Shown here: one piece after another, positions 35,063-46,574 of the stretch
Position numbering within the stretch: the stretch's first letter is position 1
Layout: the number at the start of each line of letters is the position of its first letter
From: Durusdinium trenchii
Lineage: Eukaryota > Sar > Dinophyceae > Suessiales > Symbiodiniaceae
Assembly (NCBI GenBank): GCA_963970005.1
Contig: CAXAMN010001114.1
Location: 1,311,104-1,375,103, forward strand
Length of the DNA: 64,000 nt
Direction of reading: 5' to 3'
The notes under the pieces: model-generated
The model's database searches: none
Seen by the model: only the letters and a program-made list of their open reading frames with translations
Told to the model about the DNA's origin: nothing
Made by a program: the position numbers and the translations under genes

Positions 35063-35596
35063 TTGGCTCGTCATGTGGTTATCCAACTTTTCAAAAGCGG
35101 ACCTCCCCTTGGTGACTGCCTGTCATGGTCGATTCAGCCCCCACGAGAGAGCGCGGGCCCGCCGAGTGGCTTGTTGCCTCTCCCGCAGTGGTTTTCGGCA
35201 GTCGAGGTCCTTCAGCGCTTCGAGGAGTTGGATGTTAGTCGGGAAGGCGCGGGGGACTGGCGTGAAAGAGGTGACACTCGTAGCAAAGCTGCCAAAGTTC
35301 TCCCTAATGAAGGCGTACGCTTGTGGCATGGGTTAGCAGAACGTGGTGGTCACGAAGATGTTGGTCCTTATTTGGTGGTCAGATGCGCGTGCAGTTTGAG
35401 AAGTACATGTCCGGTGGAAGTTCTTTGGTGTTGTTTCTTTGAAGGTTGTTTGATGACCAAATTGTTGAATGTCTCTAGTACCGATGAAAAGCAGGATAGT
35501 CTAAAAGCCGGGCAATTTTGGGCGGCTACGCAAGACAACTTTTCAGTCCTATACTTTGGCGGCCAAGCCCCAGGTACAGTTCAGGGCACTCCCTGA
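35063..35596 (+). pseudogene. ORF of the RT element upstream of the palm
   Basis: 177 codons including LPLPQWFSAVEVLQRFEELD and AAKVLPNEGVRLWHGLAERG. Lies just before the reverse transcriptase region and probably belongs to the same polyprotein. Not recognised. Confidence 0.35.
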
Positions 35597-35769
35597 GGGA
35601 GTGACTGGACAGGTCGAGTACGAACCTGTCCTACCTGGTTCCTTTTAAGGAACCCAGGTCCCTGCTCTTGCCTGTGGTTTTCGGCCAGTTGTGGAATAAG
35701 CCAGCTTTCGGTGGACAGCAAGGGATCGAGTACGAACCCTTCTCGTCAAAATCCTTTTTAGGTTTTTGG

Positions 35770-36330
35770 TCTTCCGCTGTCACGCTGGCAGGTTGTGCGT
35801 CTCATTTGACCCCGGCCGAAAAGATGTGGTTGGTCATCTCTTCGTGGTCTTATTTTCCTATGTTCATGACTGCGTGGCAAACTGGCGCATTGTTGTCCAC
35901 ATCTCCTTTGTCAAAAAATTGTTTCCCGGCGGAGGAGCTACCGCAGTTTACCGCTCTCAATGTCTTTGAGATGCCCTCGTATGGGTATCGGGCGAAGACC
36001 TCACTCCATCCTTTTACCTGTTTGAGCTGCCGGACTGTTGGCCCGAGTACATGACGCTTGGAAAGCCAGTGATGCCTCATGACGTTGGGTTAAAGGGCAG
36101 CTCATCTTTGTGGGTGAGCCTCGGATTGCCCGTGGGGTGGCGCAGTGCAGGGAGCTTTATGCAGGCTGCACTTCGCGAGCTGTCCCTGCGTGCTCCATCC
36201 CTGGGAGGTCACACCGGATGACCAATACCCTGAGTTGAGCATGGAGCCACCCTGGGCAATGTTTGTTGATGATACCATGTTGCTTGATCAGGTCGACAAG
36301 GCAGTTGAAGAGTCATTGCAAGGCCAGTCC
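35770..36330 (+). pseudogene. Reverse transcriptase palm (motifs A, B, C)
   Basis: Motif A region GEDLTPSFYLFELPDCW at 35991-36041 (family D...F..F..P). Motif B region SLGLPVGWRSAGSFMQAALR at about 36117-36176 (family LPMG...A....Q), in the same frame. Motif C AMFVDDTMLLD with Asp codons at 36268-36273, in a different frame, so there is a frameshift near 36200. A stop at 35967-35969 also lies in the motif A frame. Confidence 0.55.
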
Positions 36331-36430
36331 GAGCAGGTTCAAAAGCATCTTCGTCGAGCCTATGCCTGGTCTGGTTGGAAATCCCTGTGGATAAGGAGAA
36401 GGTGCTCCTTCAGTACATGGCGCTAAACGG

Positions 36431-37100
36431 AGCCCAGGGTATTGGAAAGCATTAGGAACGATCAGAAAAAACAGATCCGGAATTCCACGGCAAACATTAC
36501 ACAAACCAATGAAGCGTCAAAAAGGCGTCTCATGCACAGTCCAGGGGTCAGAGATACCACAAATGCTTTCGCCGATTTTGCAGATGTGGGAAGTGAAGTT
36601 GTAATCTGGGCAGGCAGGACATCTTGGAGCATTTTCATAGGTCAAAGTAGAAAACTGTCCTTGCAGAGCTTCTGGAAAATAGGTATTGACTGACACGGGT
36701 GGCCATCATATGCCACACAGTTGATCAACCAATGGCCAGTTTCCCAAAGTCAGCAGCATTTTCTGGACTCCAGGGACTCGATTGAATTTTCTGAGTCGCC
36801 CATTGAATATTGTGGATGGAGAGGGATTGATTTTGTAGAGTTTGTCCCCCTTACTTTCCATGAGTTTTTCAATGTCTTCAGTTCTGTTGTGGCTAGACGA
36901 ACATTGCAGAAGCATGTACTATGCTAGGAAGCTACCAGATGCAGACACATTGTAGAAAGAACGAGGATGTGCGATGATTGATACAGATTCACATTTGCAA
37001 AACCAGTTTGGACACAGGGGAACATATGCAACATTTTGAACAGAAAAATTTTGGTTGTGCATTATTTCCCCACCTGTCAGGTGAGGGTTGTTAGATTTTA
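36431..37100. other. No recognisable gene
   Basis: Short open frames without motifs. I see nothing firm. Confidence 0.4.
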
Positions 37101-37119
37101 TGTCAGCCCTATCTCCTCC

Positions 37120-38170
37120 TTCTCCTTCTTCTTCTTCTCCTCCTCGTCCTGCGCCGGACCTCAACCACGACCATCCGCGCCCAGTGTTCCCTCCGGACCT
37201 CAACCACGACCATCCACGCCCAGTGTTCCTGCCGGACCTCAACCACGACCTTCCACGCACAGTGTTCCCTGCCAGACCTCAACCACGACCATCCGCGCCC
37301 AGTGTTCCCTGCCGGACCTCGACCACAGCGCACAGCCACAAACACACAACCGCAACCACAACCACAAACACAACCACAAACACAACCACAAACGCAACCA
37401 CAAACACACAATCGCAAACGCGCAACTACAAACACAACTACGAGGAGACAGTCGCAAACACACAACCACAAACACAACCACAAGCGCAACGACAAACGCA
37501 CAACCACGGTCACAACCACAAACACACAACCACGAACAGAACAACAGTCTGACAAGAGGCAATCACAAACACATAACGACAAACGCAACCACAAACACAC
37601 AACAACAAACACACAACCACAACACAACCACAGCACACAACCGCAAACACAGCCACAAACACAACCACAAACACACAACCACAAACACAACCACAGCCCA
37701 CAGCCACAAACGCAACCACAAACGCACAACCGCAAACACACAACCGCGATCACAACCAGAAACAGACAATCGCAAACGCAATCGCAAACACGCAACTACA
37801 AACACAACTACAAAGAGACAATCGCAAATACATAACGACAAACACACAACAACAAACACACAACCGCAAACACAACGACAAACACACAACCACAAAACCA
37901 CAACCACAAATACACAACCACAAACACACAACAACAAACACACAACCACAAACACACAAGCGCAAACGCAGCCACAAACACAACGGCAAACACACAACCG
38001 CGATCACAGCCACAAACACAACCACAACCACGCAACCACAAACACGCAACCGCAAACACACAACCACAAACGCGCAACCACGGTCACAACCACAAAGACA
38101 ACCACAAACACAACCACAAACACACAACCACACACAATCACAACGCAACCAAAACACACAACCGGAGGGC
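37120..38170 (+). repeat. Satellite: CAACCACGACCATCC block, then ACAACCACAAACAC array
   Basis: 37165-37320 has four copies of a roughly 42-bp GGACCTCAACCACGACCATC unit; 37320-38165 is a degenerate array of ACAACCACAAACAC words with C/G substitutions (CGCAACC, CGCAAAC). The 389-codon + frame and several minus frames are artefacts of an array almost free of stops. Extreme A+C content on the + strand. Confidence 0.9.
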
Positions 38171-38309
38171 CCAAGCAAAATCGAGAACCACAAAGCTCAC
38201 CATAGTGGGGGGGCAATCTGTTCGAAGACATGCCAGAGTGACTGTGGTCGGACGCAATTCCATATCTGTTGGCGCAGCTGTTTGCAAAGAGACTTGAGAC
38301 GGGCAACAA

Positions 38310-39217
38310 AGTACATAGTACTACTACTACTACTGCTACTACTACTACTCGGGCCCCGGAAGCTTCCAAGTTTTGGGCCCCGAAGCTCGGGCCCCGAACT
38401 GTGCACTACTATTGCTACTATTACCACTCTACTACTACCACACCACCACCGCCACGACTACTACGACTACTACTATTACTACTACTACTACCACTACTAC
38501 TAGTACCACTACCACTACCCACTACCCACTACCCACTACCCACTACCCACTACCCACCACTACTACCACTACTACCAGTACTACCACTACTACCACTACT
38601 ACCGCTACTACCACCACGACCACTACTACCACTACTACCACTACCCACTACCCACTACTACCACTACTACTACTACTACCACCACTACCACTACTACCAC
38701 TACTACCACTACTACCACTACTACCACTACCACCACTACTACTACTACTACCCTACTACTCTACTACTCTACTACTCTACTACTCTACTACTCTACTACT
38801 CTACTACTCTACTACTCGACTACTACTACTACTACTACCACTACCACTACCACTACGACTACTACTACTACTACTACTACTGCTCGGGCCCCGGAAATTT
38901 CCCAGGTTCAGGCCCCGAAGCTCGGGCCCCGAACTGTGTCCAACTACTACTACCACTACCACTACTACTACTACTGCTGCTGCTACTATTACAACTACTA
39001 CTACGACTGCTACTACGACGACGACTACTACTACTACTACGACTACTACTACTTCCACTACTACTACTACGACTACTACTACTACTACTACTACTACTAA
39101 TACTCTACTACTCTACTCCTCTACTACTCTACTACTCTACTACTCTACTACTCTACTACTCTACTACTGTACTACTCTACTACTCTACTACTCTAGTACA
39201 CTACTACACTACTACTA

Positions 39218-39249
<32 letters not shown>

Positions 39250-39349
39250 ACCACTACCACTACCACTACCACTGCCACTGCCACTACCACTGCCACTGCC
39301 ACTGCCACTACCACTACCACTACCACTACCACTACCACTACCACTACCA

Positions 39350-39385
<36 letters not shown>

Positions 39386-39515
39386 GGGCCCAGGTTGGGC
39401 CCCGAACTGTGCACTACTATTGCTACTAGTACCACACTACTACCACTACTACGACCGCCGCTACCACTTCCACTACCATTAGCACTACTACTACTACTAC
39501 TACTGCTCGGGCCCT
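38310..39515 (+). repeat. ACT triplet array with embedded GGCCCC-rich modules
   Basis: (ACT)n, (ACC ACT)n, (CTACT)n and (ACTGCC)n runs cover most of it. Inserted in the triplets are modules CTCGGGCCCCGGAA..TTCC and GCTCGGGCCCCGAACTGTG at about 38348-38406, 38881-38942 and 39384-39412, and a partial one at 39506-39530. Long open frames here are repeat artefacts. Confidence 0.92.
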
Positions 39516-39530
39516 GGAAATTTCCGAGGT

Positions 39531-40550
39531 GAAATGATCGAGTTTTGTTATTAGTTGGGCGCAGGTCTCCTGATGAAAGCATTCGCTTCGGACAAAACAG
39601 TAAGACTTGGCGCTGAAGGACTTGTGCTATGGGCTGAAATACACAACGAGGGTGATGTCAACGTGGTTGTTTTGAAATGTCACGGTGGGGATCACTCGAA
39701 GTAAAGTAATTTTTAAACATAGTTGCTGATTCTGTAAATCTGAATCTTTGGGAACATGTGCTTGGCTTTGCCCTGTCTATATGGATGTGGTGATTAATTT
39801 AGAGGGCTTGGTAAGCGCTGGGGGCCTTGACTGATTTGACTTTGAGAGCGTGATTTTGTAATCGTTATCGAAACTGGGAATTGTATATACAGTAATATGC
39901 ACAGTTTATTCAATATTTTGCCAAGCCAAGGGCAAGCCAGTATTCCAACATGGATGCATTCTTTTCTCCGTGTATCGGGCGCCACGGGGACATGATTTTT
40001 AGACTTTCCCCTCTCTCTTTCGTTTTGTTGGATGACGCTCAGCCTTGGCTGCTCAAGAGGTTTCAATGACTTGAAGAGCAAGACCAACGCATGGACCTAT
40101 TGCCACCTGGCTTAACAAAGGCCATCTCTGCTTTAGAACGAACAAACGTGAACAAAATAGATACTTGAGTGATTAGAGCTTGGTCGACAGCTGAGGCAAC
40201 GGAAATGACAACAATGTGGGATTCCCGAGGCTTGGTTTGTTTGATGTCGCAGTCCCCGCCTGATTCACAACCATACCCTGTTTGGCAAAAAATGCATTCT
40301 TCCAGCGTAGACCCCAATCAGACAAACTGTCAAACAGTCAACGGCTCAAACCGATCCAGCTCGCAGTGATCAACTCGGACCTTCTGTGCTTGTTTCAGCG
40401 CTTGGCTCAATTGGCTCAAGGTCAGAACCGGCAATTCAGACGAACACAGAACATACGCAAATCTACTGAATATGCTGAGTTGTACTGACGTGTGGCTTTA
40501 TCATGCTTTGTTTGGTTAAAAGATGTTAAAAGCTTTCAACCCACCATGAA
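39531..40550. other. No recognisable gene
   Basis: Short frames on both strands without motifs. I see nothing firm. Confidence 0.4.
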
Positions 40551-40554
40551 TTTG

Positions 40555-41625
40555 CGAGGTTGGACAAGGAGGGCAACAAGGGAGACAAGCAGGGGGACAA
40601 GTGGAACAAGAGGGGAGACAAAAGCAGAAAGACCGCCAGAGAGACAAGTGAAGTGGAAGACAAGTGTAAAATCACCCGGCCGAGAGTGTCCAAGCATGGA
40701 GACAAGCAAAGCGACAAGTGGAGACAAGTGCATCCGGCCAAGAGTGTCTAAGTTGGAGACAAGCAAGAGACAACTCCGGCCAAGTGTATGCAGAGTAGTC
40801 TGAGGCAAGCGGAGACAAGTGTAACAAGAAGGGAGACAAGCAGGGAGACAAGTGTAAAATCATTTAGCCAAGAGTGTCTAAGCGCGGAGCAGGCGAAAAC
40901 ATCCGGCCATGTATGTGTATCCAGAGTAGGCCAAGACAAGTGGGAGACAAGTGCAACAAGAAGGGAGACAAGCAGGGAGACAAGTGGAGACAGGTGTGGA
41001 AAAGCCGAGGAGCACTCACGCGGCCCAGAGGACCCAGAGCGGCCTGGGAGACAAGGGGGACGAGTGAGAGACAAGTGTAAAATAGATCACGCGGCCGAGT
41101 GTGCTGGAGACGAGTGGGGGACAAGTGTAAATTCACGCGGCCCAAAATCATGCGGGCAGAGCGCGCAGAGTGTACTGGAGACAAGGAGATAAGTGGGAGA
41201 CAAGTGTAAAACCATGGACAGGTGTAAAAACATCCGGCCTATATCCAGAGCAGGCAGAGGAAACATCAGCCGAGAACACTCACGCGGCCCAGAGGACCAG
41301 AGCGGCCTGGGAGACAAGGGGGACGAGTGGGAGACAAGTGTAAAATAGATCACGCGGCGAGTGTGCTGGAGACGAGTGGGGGACAAGTGTAAATTCATGC
41401 GGCCCAAAATCATGCGGGCAGAGCACGCAGAGTGTACTGGAGACGAGGAGATAAGTGGGAGACAAGTGTCAAACCATGTGGCCAGACCACCCAAAGTGTA
41501 CTGGAGACAAGGAAGAAAAGGGAGACAATTGCGGGAGACAAGTGTAAAATCACGCGTCCCACACCACCCAGAGTGTACCCGGAGACAAGCGAGATAAGTG
41601 GGAGACAAGTGTACTAGCGACCGCA
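40555..41625 (+). repeat. GGGAGACAAGTG minisatellite with higher-order duplication
   Basis: Words GGGAGACAAGTG, TAAAATCACGCGGCC and AGAGTGTACTGGAGACAAG alternate for about 1.07 kb. A segment of about 200 bp at roughly 41010-41215 recurs nearly unchanged at roughly 41270-41475 (both contain GGCCTGGGAGACAAGGGGGA), giving a higher-order duplication. Confidence 0.88.
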
Positions 41626-43486
41626 GTGTGGCAGGAACGCAGGCCCGGAGAGAAATGTAAAATCATGAGGCCCATGCATGCATGCAACCCTTGCAAAGGA
41701 GTAAGAACCCCTCACAGACAAACCTGTTTGGGGAAATTGATATCACATGATATCACTTATAATATAAGGTTTATAACTTACAGTATTACTCACCACAAGA
41801 AGCCGCTGCTAAGGTACGCGTCCGGTATAATTGTTTCAAAACGCCTGCTTCGATTGGTTGTGTGGATTGCGCCCCAGTGGCAAGCCACTGGGGCAACACT
41901 AACGCACCTTCAGCCATTTGCAGTGCAGGGACTGTGGGCCAACGGCAAAAATTGGTGGCCAGTGGAACCCCAAGATGAATAATTTCTTGCCACTTGGCAA
42001 AACACGCGAACAATGGACATTTCGTTTTCCTGCGGCCTTTGCTCATGTGAGGGTTTTGCCGCATCTTGGCACATCTCCGACCGTCCTCGTAATTGTCAAT
42101 GTTTTGTGCATACCGCCACCACCGAAAACACAAGTGTTTAAGATTGTTTCAGCAGAAAATAATTTTGAGTCTTGGTCAAAATCTGCAGTGATTATATGGT
42201 ACCATTGACGTTTATGGGGCACCAGGACAGCACAGTCGCCGGGCTTTTGCGCTTGCAATAGTTTTCCATGTCAGTCAATTTTCCTATGTAGGTTGTGATC
42301 CCTAGTTACGAGATGGACACCCTTACGTGGCCGAAGCTAAGACGCTTGAGGTTTGAAACCTGGATACCGGCGGTGCACAAGGCACAGTGGTTTGGGCTCT
42401 CACAAACCGACACACATACCAGTTCCGCAGATTATACTTTTAGATATGTTTATATAGTAAGTACTTTCATACTGTGCACTTTCTACCCTGAGTGCATGGA
42501 AGACAATGCCACTCATGGCATTGTCCATATTGTGACATTTGATGATTTCAATTTCCTCTATTGTTGGATCTTCCGAATGGCATCAGACAACTCGCTGAAA
42601 GGGCCCGGATGCGGAAGGGTAATGCACTGCAATGCCCCCATTTCCGGCCACATGTTGATGCAGGAGCAGATGAAACCTTCCCTCCATTTGGACATTGGTG
42701 CTTCTTATTTTGTTGTCCACCATTTGCTGACCGGGTGCGTGAACATGACAAAATCTTTGCCCACATTTCAGTGTTGATTTCTATCATTGGCGTGGAAGCA
42801 ATGTGCACAAAAATATGTAGCCCGGATAGCTCAACAATGTTATCAACAGCAACAACAACTGCCCATTCCGGCCATGGCGTTACATGTCCACGCAAAGAAG
42901 TTGCGTTTCGGACTCGCAATGTGTGTCCAGGCGGATGCTTCGTGGGAAGTGATCTATTCCAAGGGTGACTTCGGCACGGTGGACAAGGCAGGCATGGGAC
43001 AAGGAGGGAGATGGTTTCACCTGGCATGATGGGGTTTCCAACTCAAATGCAACATGCTCAACCTGCTTGCGGCCAATCTGAATTAAAGGTCAAAACTGAA
43101 AGGTCATGGAGTCATTCAGTCCAGCTATATCCATTGGAACAAACATGAAGAAACAGACACACACACACAGTGAAACACTGACAGGTTGGGTGAGCCACCA
43201 AATGAATCCAAATGACCGGTTTCACCTTGTTGAGAGACAGTCAATGCGGTGAACACATGACAAGGCCCAACACACTGATTGAGCCCGATAATGTTGTTTG
43301 AAGCTTGCTCTTTTTTCCTTCGGACCTTTTGCTTTCTTCGATGCCCGCTGCGGAGGATCGGACAGCCTTCAACAAAGCCGCGAAGCGCGCCAGCAGGGGC
43401 ATCATCCGCCGCGAGTGTGCCTCGGGCGGTTGCAGACATCACCTGGGGTCCTTAGTGTTCGTGTTGGGATGGGCTTCTCAAAGGGA
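41626..43486. other. No firm gene; possible exons
   Basis: Protein-like stretches without recognisable family: about 42590-42700 (RMRKGNALQCPHFRPHVDAG), 42940-43028 (DASWEVIYSKGDFGTVDKAG, then a stop) and 43340-43440 (EDRTAFNKAAKRASRGIIRR). These may be real exons; nothing links them. Confidence 0.25.
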
Positions 43487-43582
43487 TAAAGGACGCTACT
43501 AGGAACAAAGGGCATCGCTACTAGGAGCAAGGATGCTACTAGGGGCTCCTGGCCTTACTACTAGTAACAATAAAGCTACTAT
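43487..43582 (+). repeat. CTACTAGGAGCAAGG dispersed repeat
   Basis: Reads GGACGCTACTAGGAACAAAG, GGCATCGCTACTAGGAGCAA and GGGGCTCCTGGCCTTACTAC: the same phrases, in the same order, as in the 14.6-kb cluster. Confidence 0.8.
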
Positions 43583-43865
43583 TTAATCTTTTCTGGAAGC
43601 ACCCGACGCCGAATTCATTCTATGTGGTCTTTGCCAGTAAACAGGATGCCAGTAAACAAAAGAGCCACAGAAGCCGAACCATGACGAAGAGGAGATCCAG
43701 TCAGAACATCTTCGGCATCTATACAGTTTCTTTGGAACAATTCCAGAATTGACTGAGAAGATCTGTATGGGGAGTTGACTCGTAGCTTTCTTGCTGGCCG
43801 GAGGCATGGACTGTCACATCGACTTCCGTGACCTGCCACTGGCCCTGGAAGATGATGCGTTCAAC

Positions 43866-43922
43866 TTACTGGCGATGGCCTCCAACCTAAGAGCGATGGC
43901 CTCCAACCTAGTAGCGTCCGTC
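43866..43922 (-). repeat. GTTGGAGGCCATCGCT dispersed repeat, antisense
   Basis: GGCGATGGCCTCCAACCTA occurs twice and runs into GTAGCGTCCG: the reverse complement of the words at 45655-45745 joined to the CTACTAGG family. Confidence 0.75.
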
Positions 43923-44345
43923 CTGTGAAAAGACTTGTCCGTTCTTTTGGCATTGTGCTGAAGACCTGTCCTTTCAATGGCGAAACAGATCCACAGTTAC
44001 ATGATGTGTGGGGTCGGTGGAAACCTTTGGAACTGGTGGCTGGTGGCCTCTGATAGCCCATCGATGGCTTTGTGGGTTGTGAGAGTTGAACATTGTGTGC
44101 GTTAGAATGCGGGCAGTCTTGAGGTACATCCGCATTTACATTGATATGGACACATTTGATCCCTACAACGAGCCTTGCCAAGTATTCGACCAGCTTGCAA
44201 AAAGAGGGATCGCGCCCCAAAGGAGGAAGACTTTACTGATGGGGTTCACTGATGCCTCTCATTTGAGGTAATTAATTGACTTGTGGGCCGACAATGATGG
44301 TCGGACAGTCCTTTGGTTTTCCTTCTTTCTTACTTTCTCACGAGT
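43923..44345. other. No firm gene; possible exon
   Basis: About 44135-44232 reads DMDTFDPYNEPCQVFDQLAK then RGIAPQRRK in one + frame, which looks protein-like. Unrecognised. Confidence 0.25.
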
Positions 44346-44979
44346 CCTGTGGTACTAGTACTACTACTAGTTCTGGTACTACGACTACGACTACGACCAC
44401 GACGACGACCACGACCACGACCACGACGACGACGACTACTACCACTACCACTACCACTACCACTACGACTACTACTACTACTACGACTACTACTTCTACT
44501 TCCTACTACCTACTGCCTACTACCCACTCCCTACTGCCTACTGCCTACTCCCTACTACCTACTACTTACTACTTACTACTTACTGCCACTTACTACTTAC
44601 TACTTACTACTACTTACCACTACGACTACGACGACGACGACGACGACTACTACTACAACACTACCTACTACCACCTATTACTACCTATTACTACCTTTTA
44701 CTATCTACTACCTGCTACCTGCTACCTGCTGCTTGCTACCTGCAACTTACTACCTACTACTTGTTACATACTACTGACTACTACTTACTACTACTTACTA
44801 CTTGCTTACTACTTACTTTCTGCTTACTACTACTTGCTACTACTTGCTACTACTTACTACTACTTACCAAGACGGAAGACTTACTACTACTTACTACGAC
44901 TTACCGCGATTTACTACTACTTACCACTACTTAGTACTACCTAGTACTTCGTACTACTTACTACCACTTACTACTACAA

Positions 44980-45028
<49 letters not shown>

Positions 45029-45326
45029 TACTACTCTACTACTACTACTACTACGACTACGGCTACGGCTACGGCTACGGCTAGGGCTAGGGCTACGGCT
45101 ACGGCTACGGCTACGGCTACGGCTACGGCTACGGCTANNNNNNNNNNGGCTACGGCTACGGCTACGGCTACGGCTACGGCTACGGCTACGGCTACGACGA
45201 CGACGACGACTACCACAACAACAACAACAACAACTACTACTACTACTACTACTATTACTACCACTACTACTACTACTACTTCTACTACTAGTACGACTAG
45301 TACTACTAGTACTACTAGTACTACTA

Positions 45327-45358
<32 letters not shown>

Positions 45359-45420
45359 ACGACTACGAGTGCTACTACTGCTACTAGGGCTACTAGGGCT
45401 ACTGGCTACTGGGTAGTGGC
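44346..45420 (+). repeat. TAC/CTA and GGCTAC arrays around an assembly gap
   Basis: Triplet (ACTACG)n, (CTACTACCTA)n and (TAC)n arrays, then (GGCTAC)n at 45058-45195, then (GAC)n, (AAC)n and (TAC)n. Ten Ns at 45138-45147 lie in the middle of the GGCTAC array, so its true length is unknown. Open frames here are artefacts. Confidence 0.92.
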
Positions 45421-45654
45421 TACTACATGCATGCTTGTCATCGCCAGTCGAATTCGACACAATGCAGATCCAGCGACCGTGGGAGAGTTGTCATGCCGTG
45501 TGCCTTCCATGTCATGTGTGGTTTTGTCGCTTTATTGTGTGGATAGGATTCGCACGAATTCGCACGGTCATGTTTTACCTGAACATTCTAAATTTGAGAG
45601 CTGAAGAAAGAGCAGTAGTTGGTTGGCGCATGTTTTTTTGCAGATGGCTTGCTT

Positions 45655-45745
45655 ATTTGCTTGGACGCCATCGCTATTAGGTTGGAGGCCATGGCTAGTA
45701 GGTTGGAGGCCATCACTAGTGGGTTGGAGGCCATCGCTCTTAATT
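45655..45745 (+). repeat. GTTGGAGGCCATCGCT dispersed repeat
   Basis: Four copies of the word GGTTGGAGGCCATCACTAGT with small changes; sense-strand counterpart of 43866-43922. Confidence 0.8.
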
Positions 45746-46428
45746 GCAGATGGCGGATGCTCTTCCGATTCTATGTTTTCCTGTCATGTTGCACATGAAA
45801 AGGAATTCCTGAAGACGTGGAGTGGAAGCAGTGGCCTGCACAGCAAGTTCGACGTATACACCAGCTGCTTGAAGCAGTTCGGTCTCTGGAATCTGATTTA
45901 TTTGTGGACTCAAATACGTCTCAAGTATGTCAAGGGTGTTTGAGTGTTCCTCTGAAGGTTATCGCTATGGGTCCAACCCCCGCAAGGACACTGGTATTAG
46001 ACCCATCCCATGTAGGTCGCGACTCGCCATCCCGGGGCAGTTGGTCGTGACTTAGACTTCCGAGGCCTTCATAATGCACTGGAGGGACACAGTCCGTGGC
46101 GCTACTGTGAGGGCCCCGACTCCAACATCGGCTTTCCCAGGCTCGTTATAAGTTTGCGTGTCATGCGAGCGAAGACTCGATGAATTCCTCGGTCACAACG
46201 TGTTTGTTCTTTTCCATATTCTTGTGTCAGTTTTTGTTTTTTTCACCGATCGTCCGCCTGTAGCACAGCTTGCAGATGCTTTCGGCAGTAGGACCTTTCG
46301 CCTGACAGGAACTGCGGCCAAAGTTCTGGAACGCGTAGTCAATGGAATAGCCTGACAGTCAAGAACATTGAGAATTACAGGCCAGGTGCGGCAGGTCCTG
46401 TGTGTCTAGAGCCAGCCTTATATATATA
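45746..46428. other. No recognisable gene; TA-rich end
   Basis: Mixed sequence ending in TTATATATATAATATA at 46419-46433, the target of the copia insertion. I see no gene. Confidence 0.4.
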
Positions 46429-46433
46429 ATATA
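46429..46433. other. Target-site duplication, left (ATATA)
   Basis: ATATA directly before the left LTR equals ATATA at 53441-53445 directly after the right LTR; both lie in a TA microsatellite, so chance identity is possible. Confidence 0.75.
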
Positions 46434-46549
46434 TGATAGAATATCCAGGGCAGTCAAGCACATGAGCATTCAACCAAGCATTTCTGCAATTGCCGCTATC
46501 GGCTGGAGACCCCATTTTGGAGGAAAAATTAGAGCGACCGCGCCTTTCA
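46434..46549 (+). repeat. Left LTR, 116 bp
   Basis: Starts TGATAGAATATCCAGG and ends CGCGCCTTTCA. Identical to 53325-53440 except for one A/C difference in CCCCATTTT versus CCCCCTTTT. Very short for a copia LTR; no obvious TATA box inside. Confidence 0.93.
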
Positions 46550-46561
46550 TGGTAGCGGAGC
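46550..46561 (+). promoter_or_regulatory. Primer-binding site
   Basis: TGGTAGCGGAGC follows the LTR with no gap. TGG pairs with a tRNA CCA end, and TGGTAGC.. is the usual start for priming by initiator methionine tRNA in copia/Ty1 elements (family knowledge; the tRNA itself is not in the window). Confidence 0.7.
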
Positions 46562-46574
46562 GCTGGCCGTAGCG

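Larger units (their letters stand above)
33400..36430 (+). mobile_element. Remnant of a second reverse-transcriptase element
   Basis: GC-richer than its surroundings. 33440-33660 is an untranslated-looking leader with repeated AGATCCGT(A/G)AGGATT words. Then come an open frame 33666-34274, fragments at 34586-34978 and 35063-35596, and a reverse transcriptase palm at 35770-36330. Frames break repeatedly. No terminal repeats were found, so boundaries are only where element-like sequence starts and stops. It differs from both the LINE and the copia element in this window. Confidence 0.5.

Noticed and set aside
37036..38205. 389-codon + frame rich in Thr, Asn, Gln and His
   Set aside because: It is a stop-free ACAACCACAAAC satellite; several minus frames over the same bases are equally open.
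38269..39482. Two overlapping + frames of about 370-386 codons (poly-Thr, poly-Leu)
   Set aside because: Translation of ACT triplet repeats in different frames.
44276..45460. Poly-Thr, poly-Leu and Arg/Ser repeat frames, one spanning Ns
   Set aside because: Triplet arrays and an assembly gap; no gene evidence.
46541..46570. ATG overlapping the LTR/PBS junction as Gag start
   Set aside because: The frame meets TAG after seven codons.
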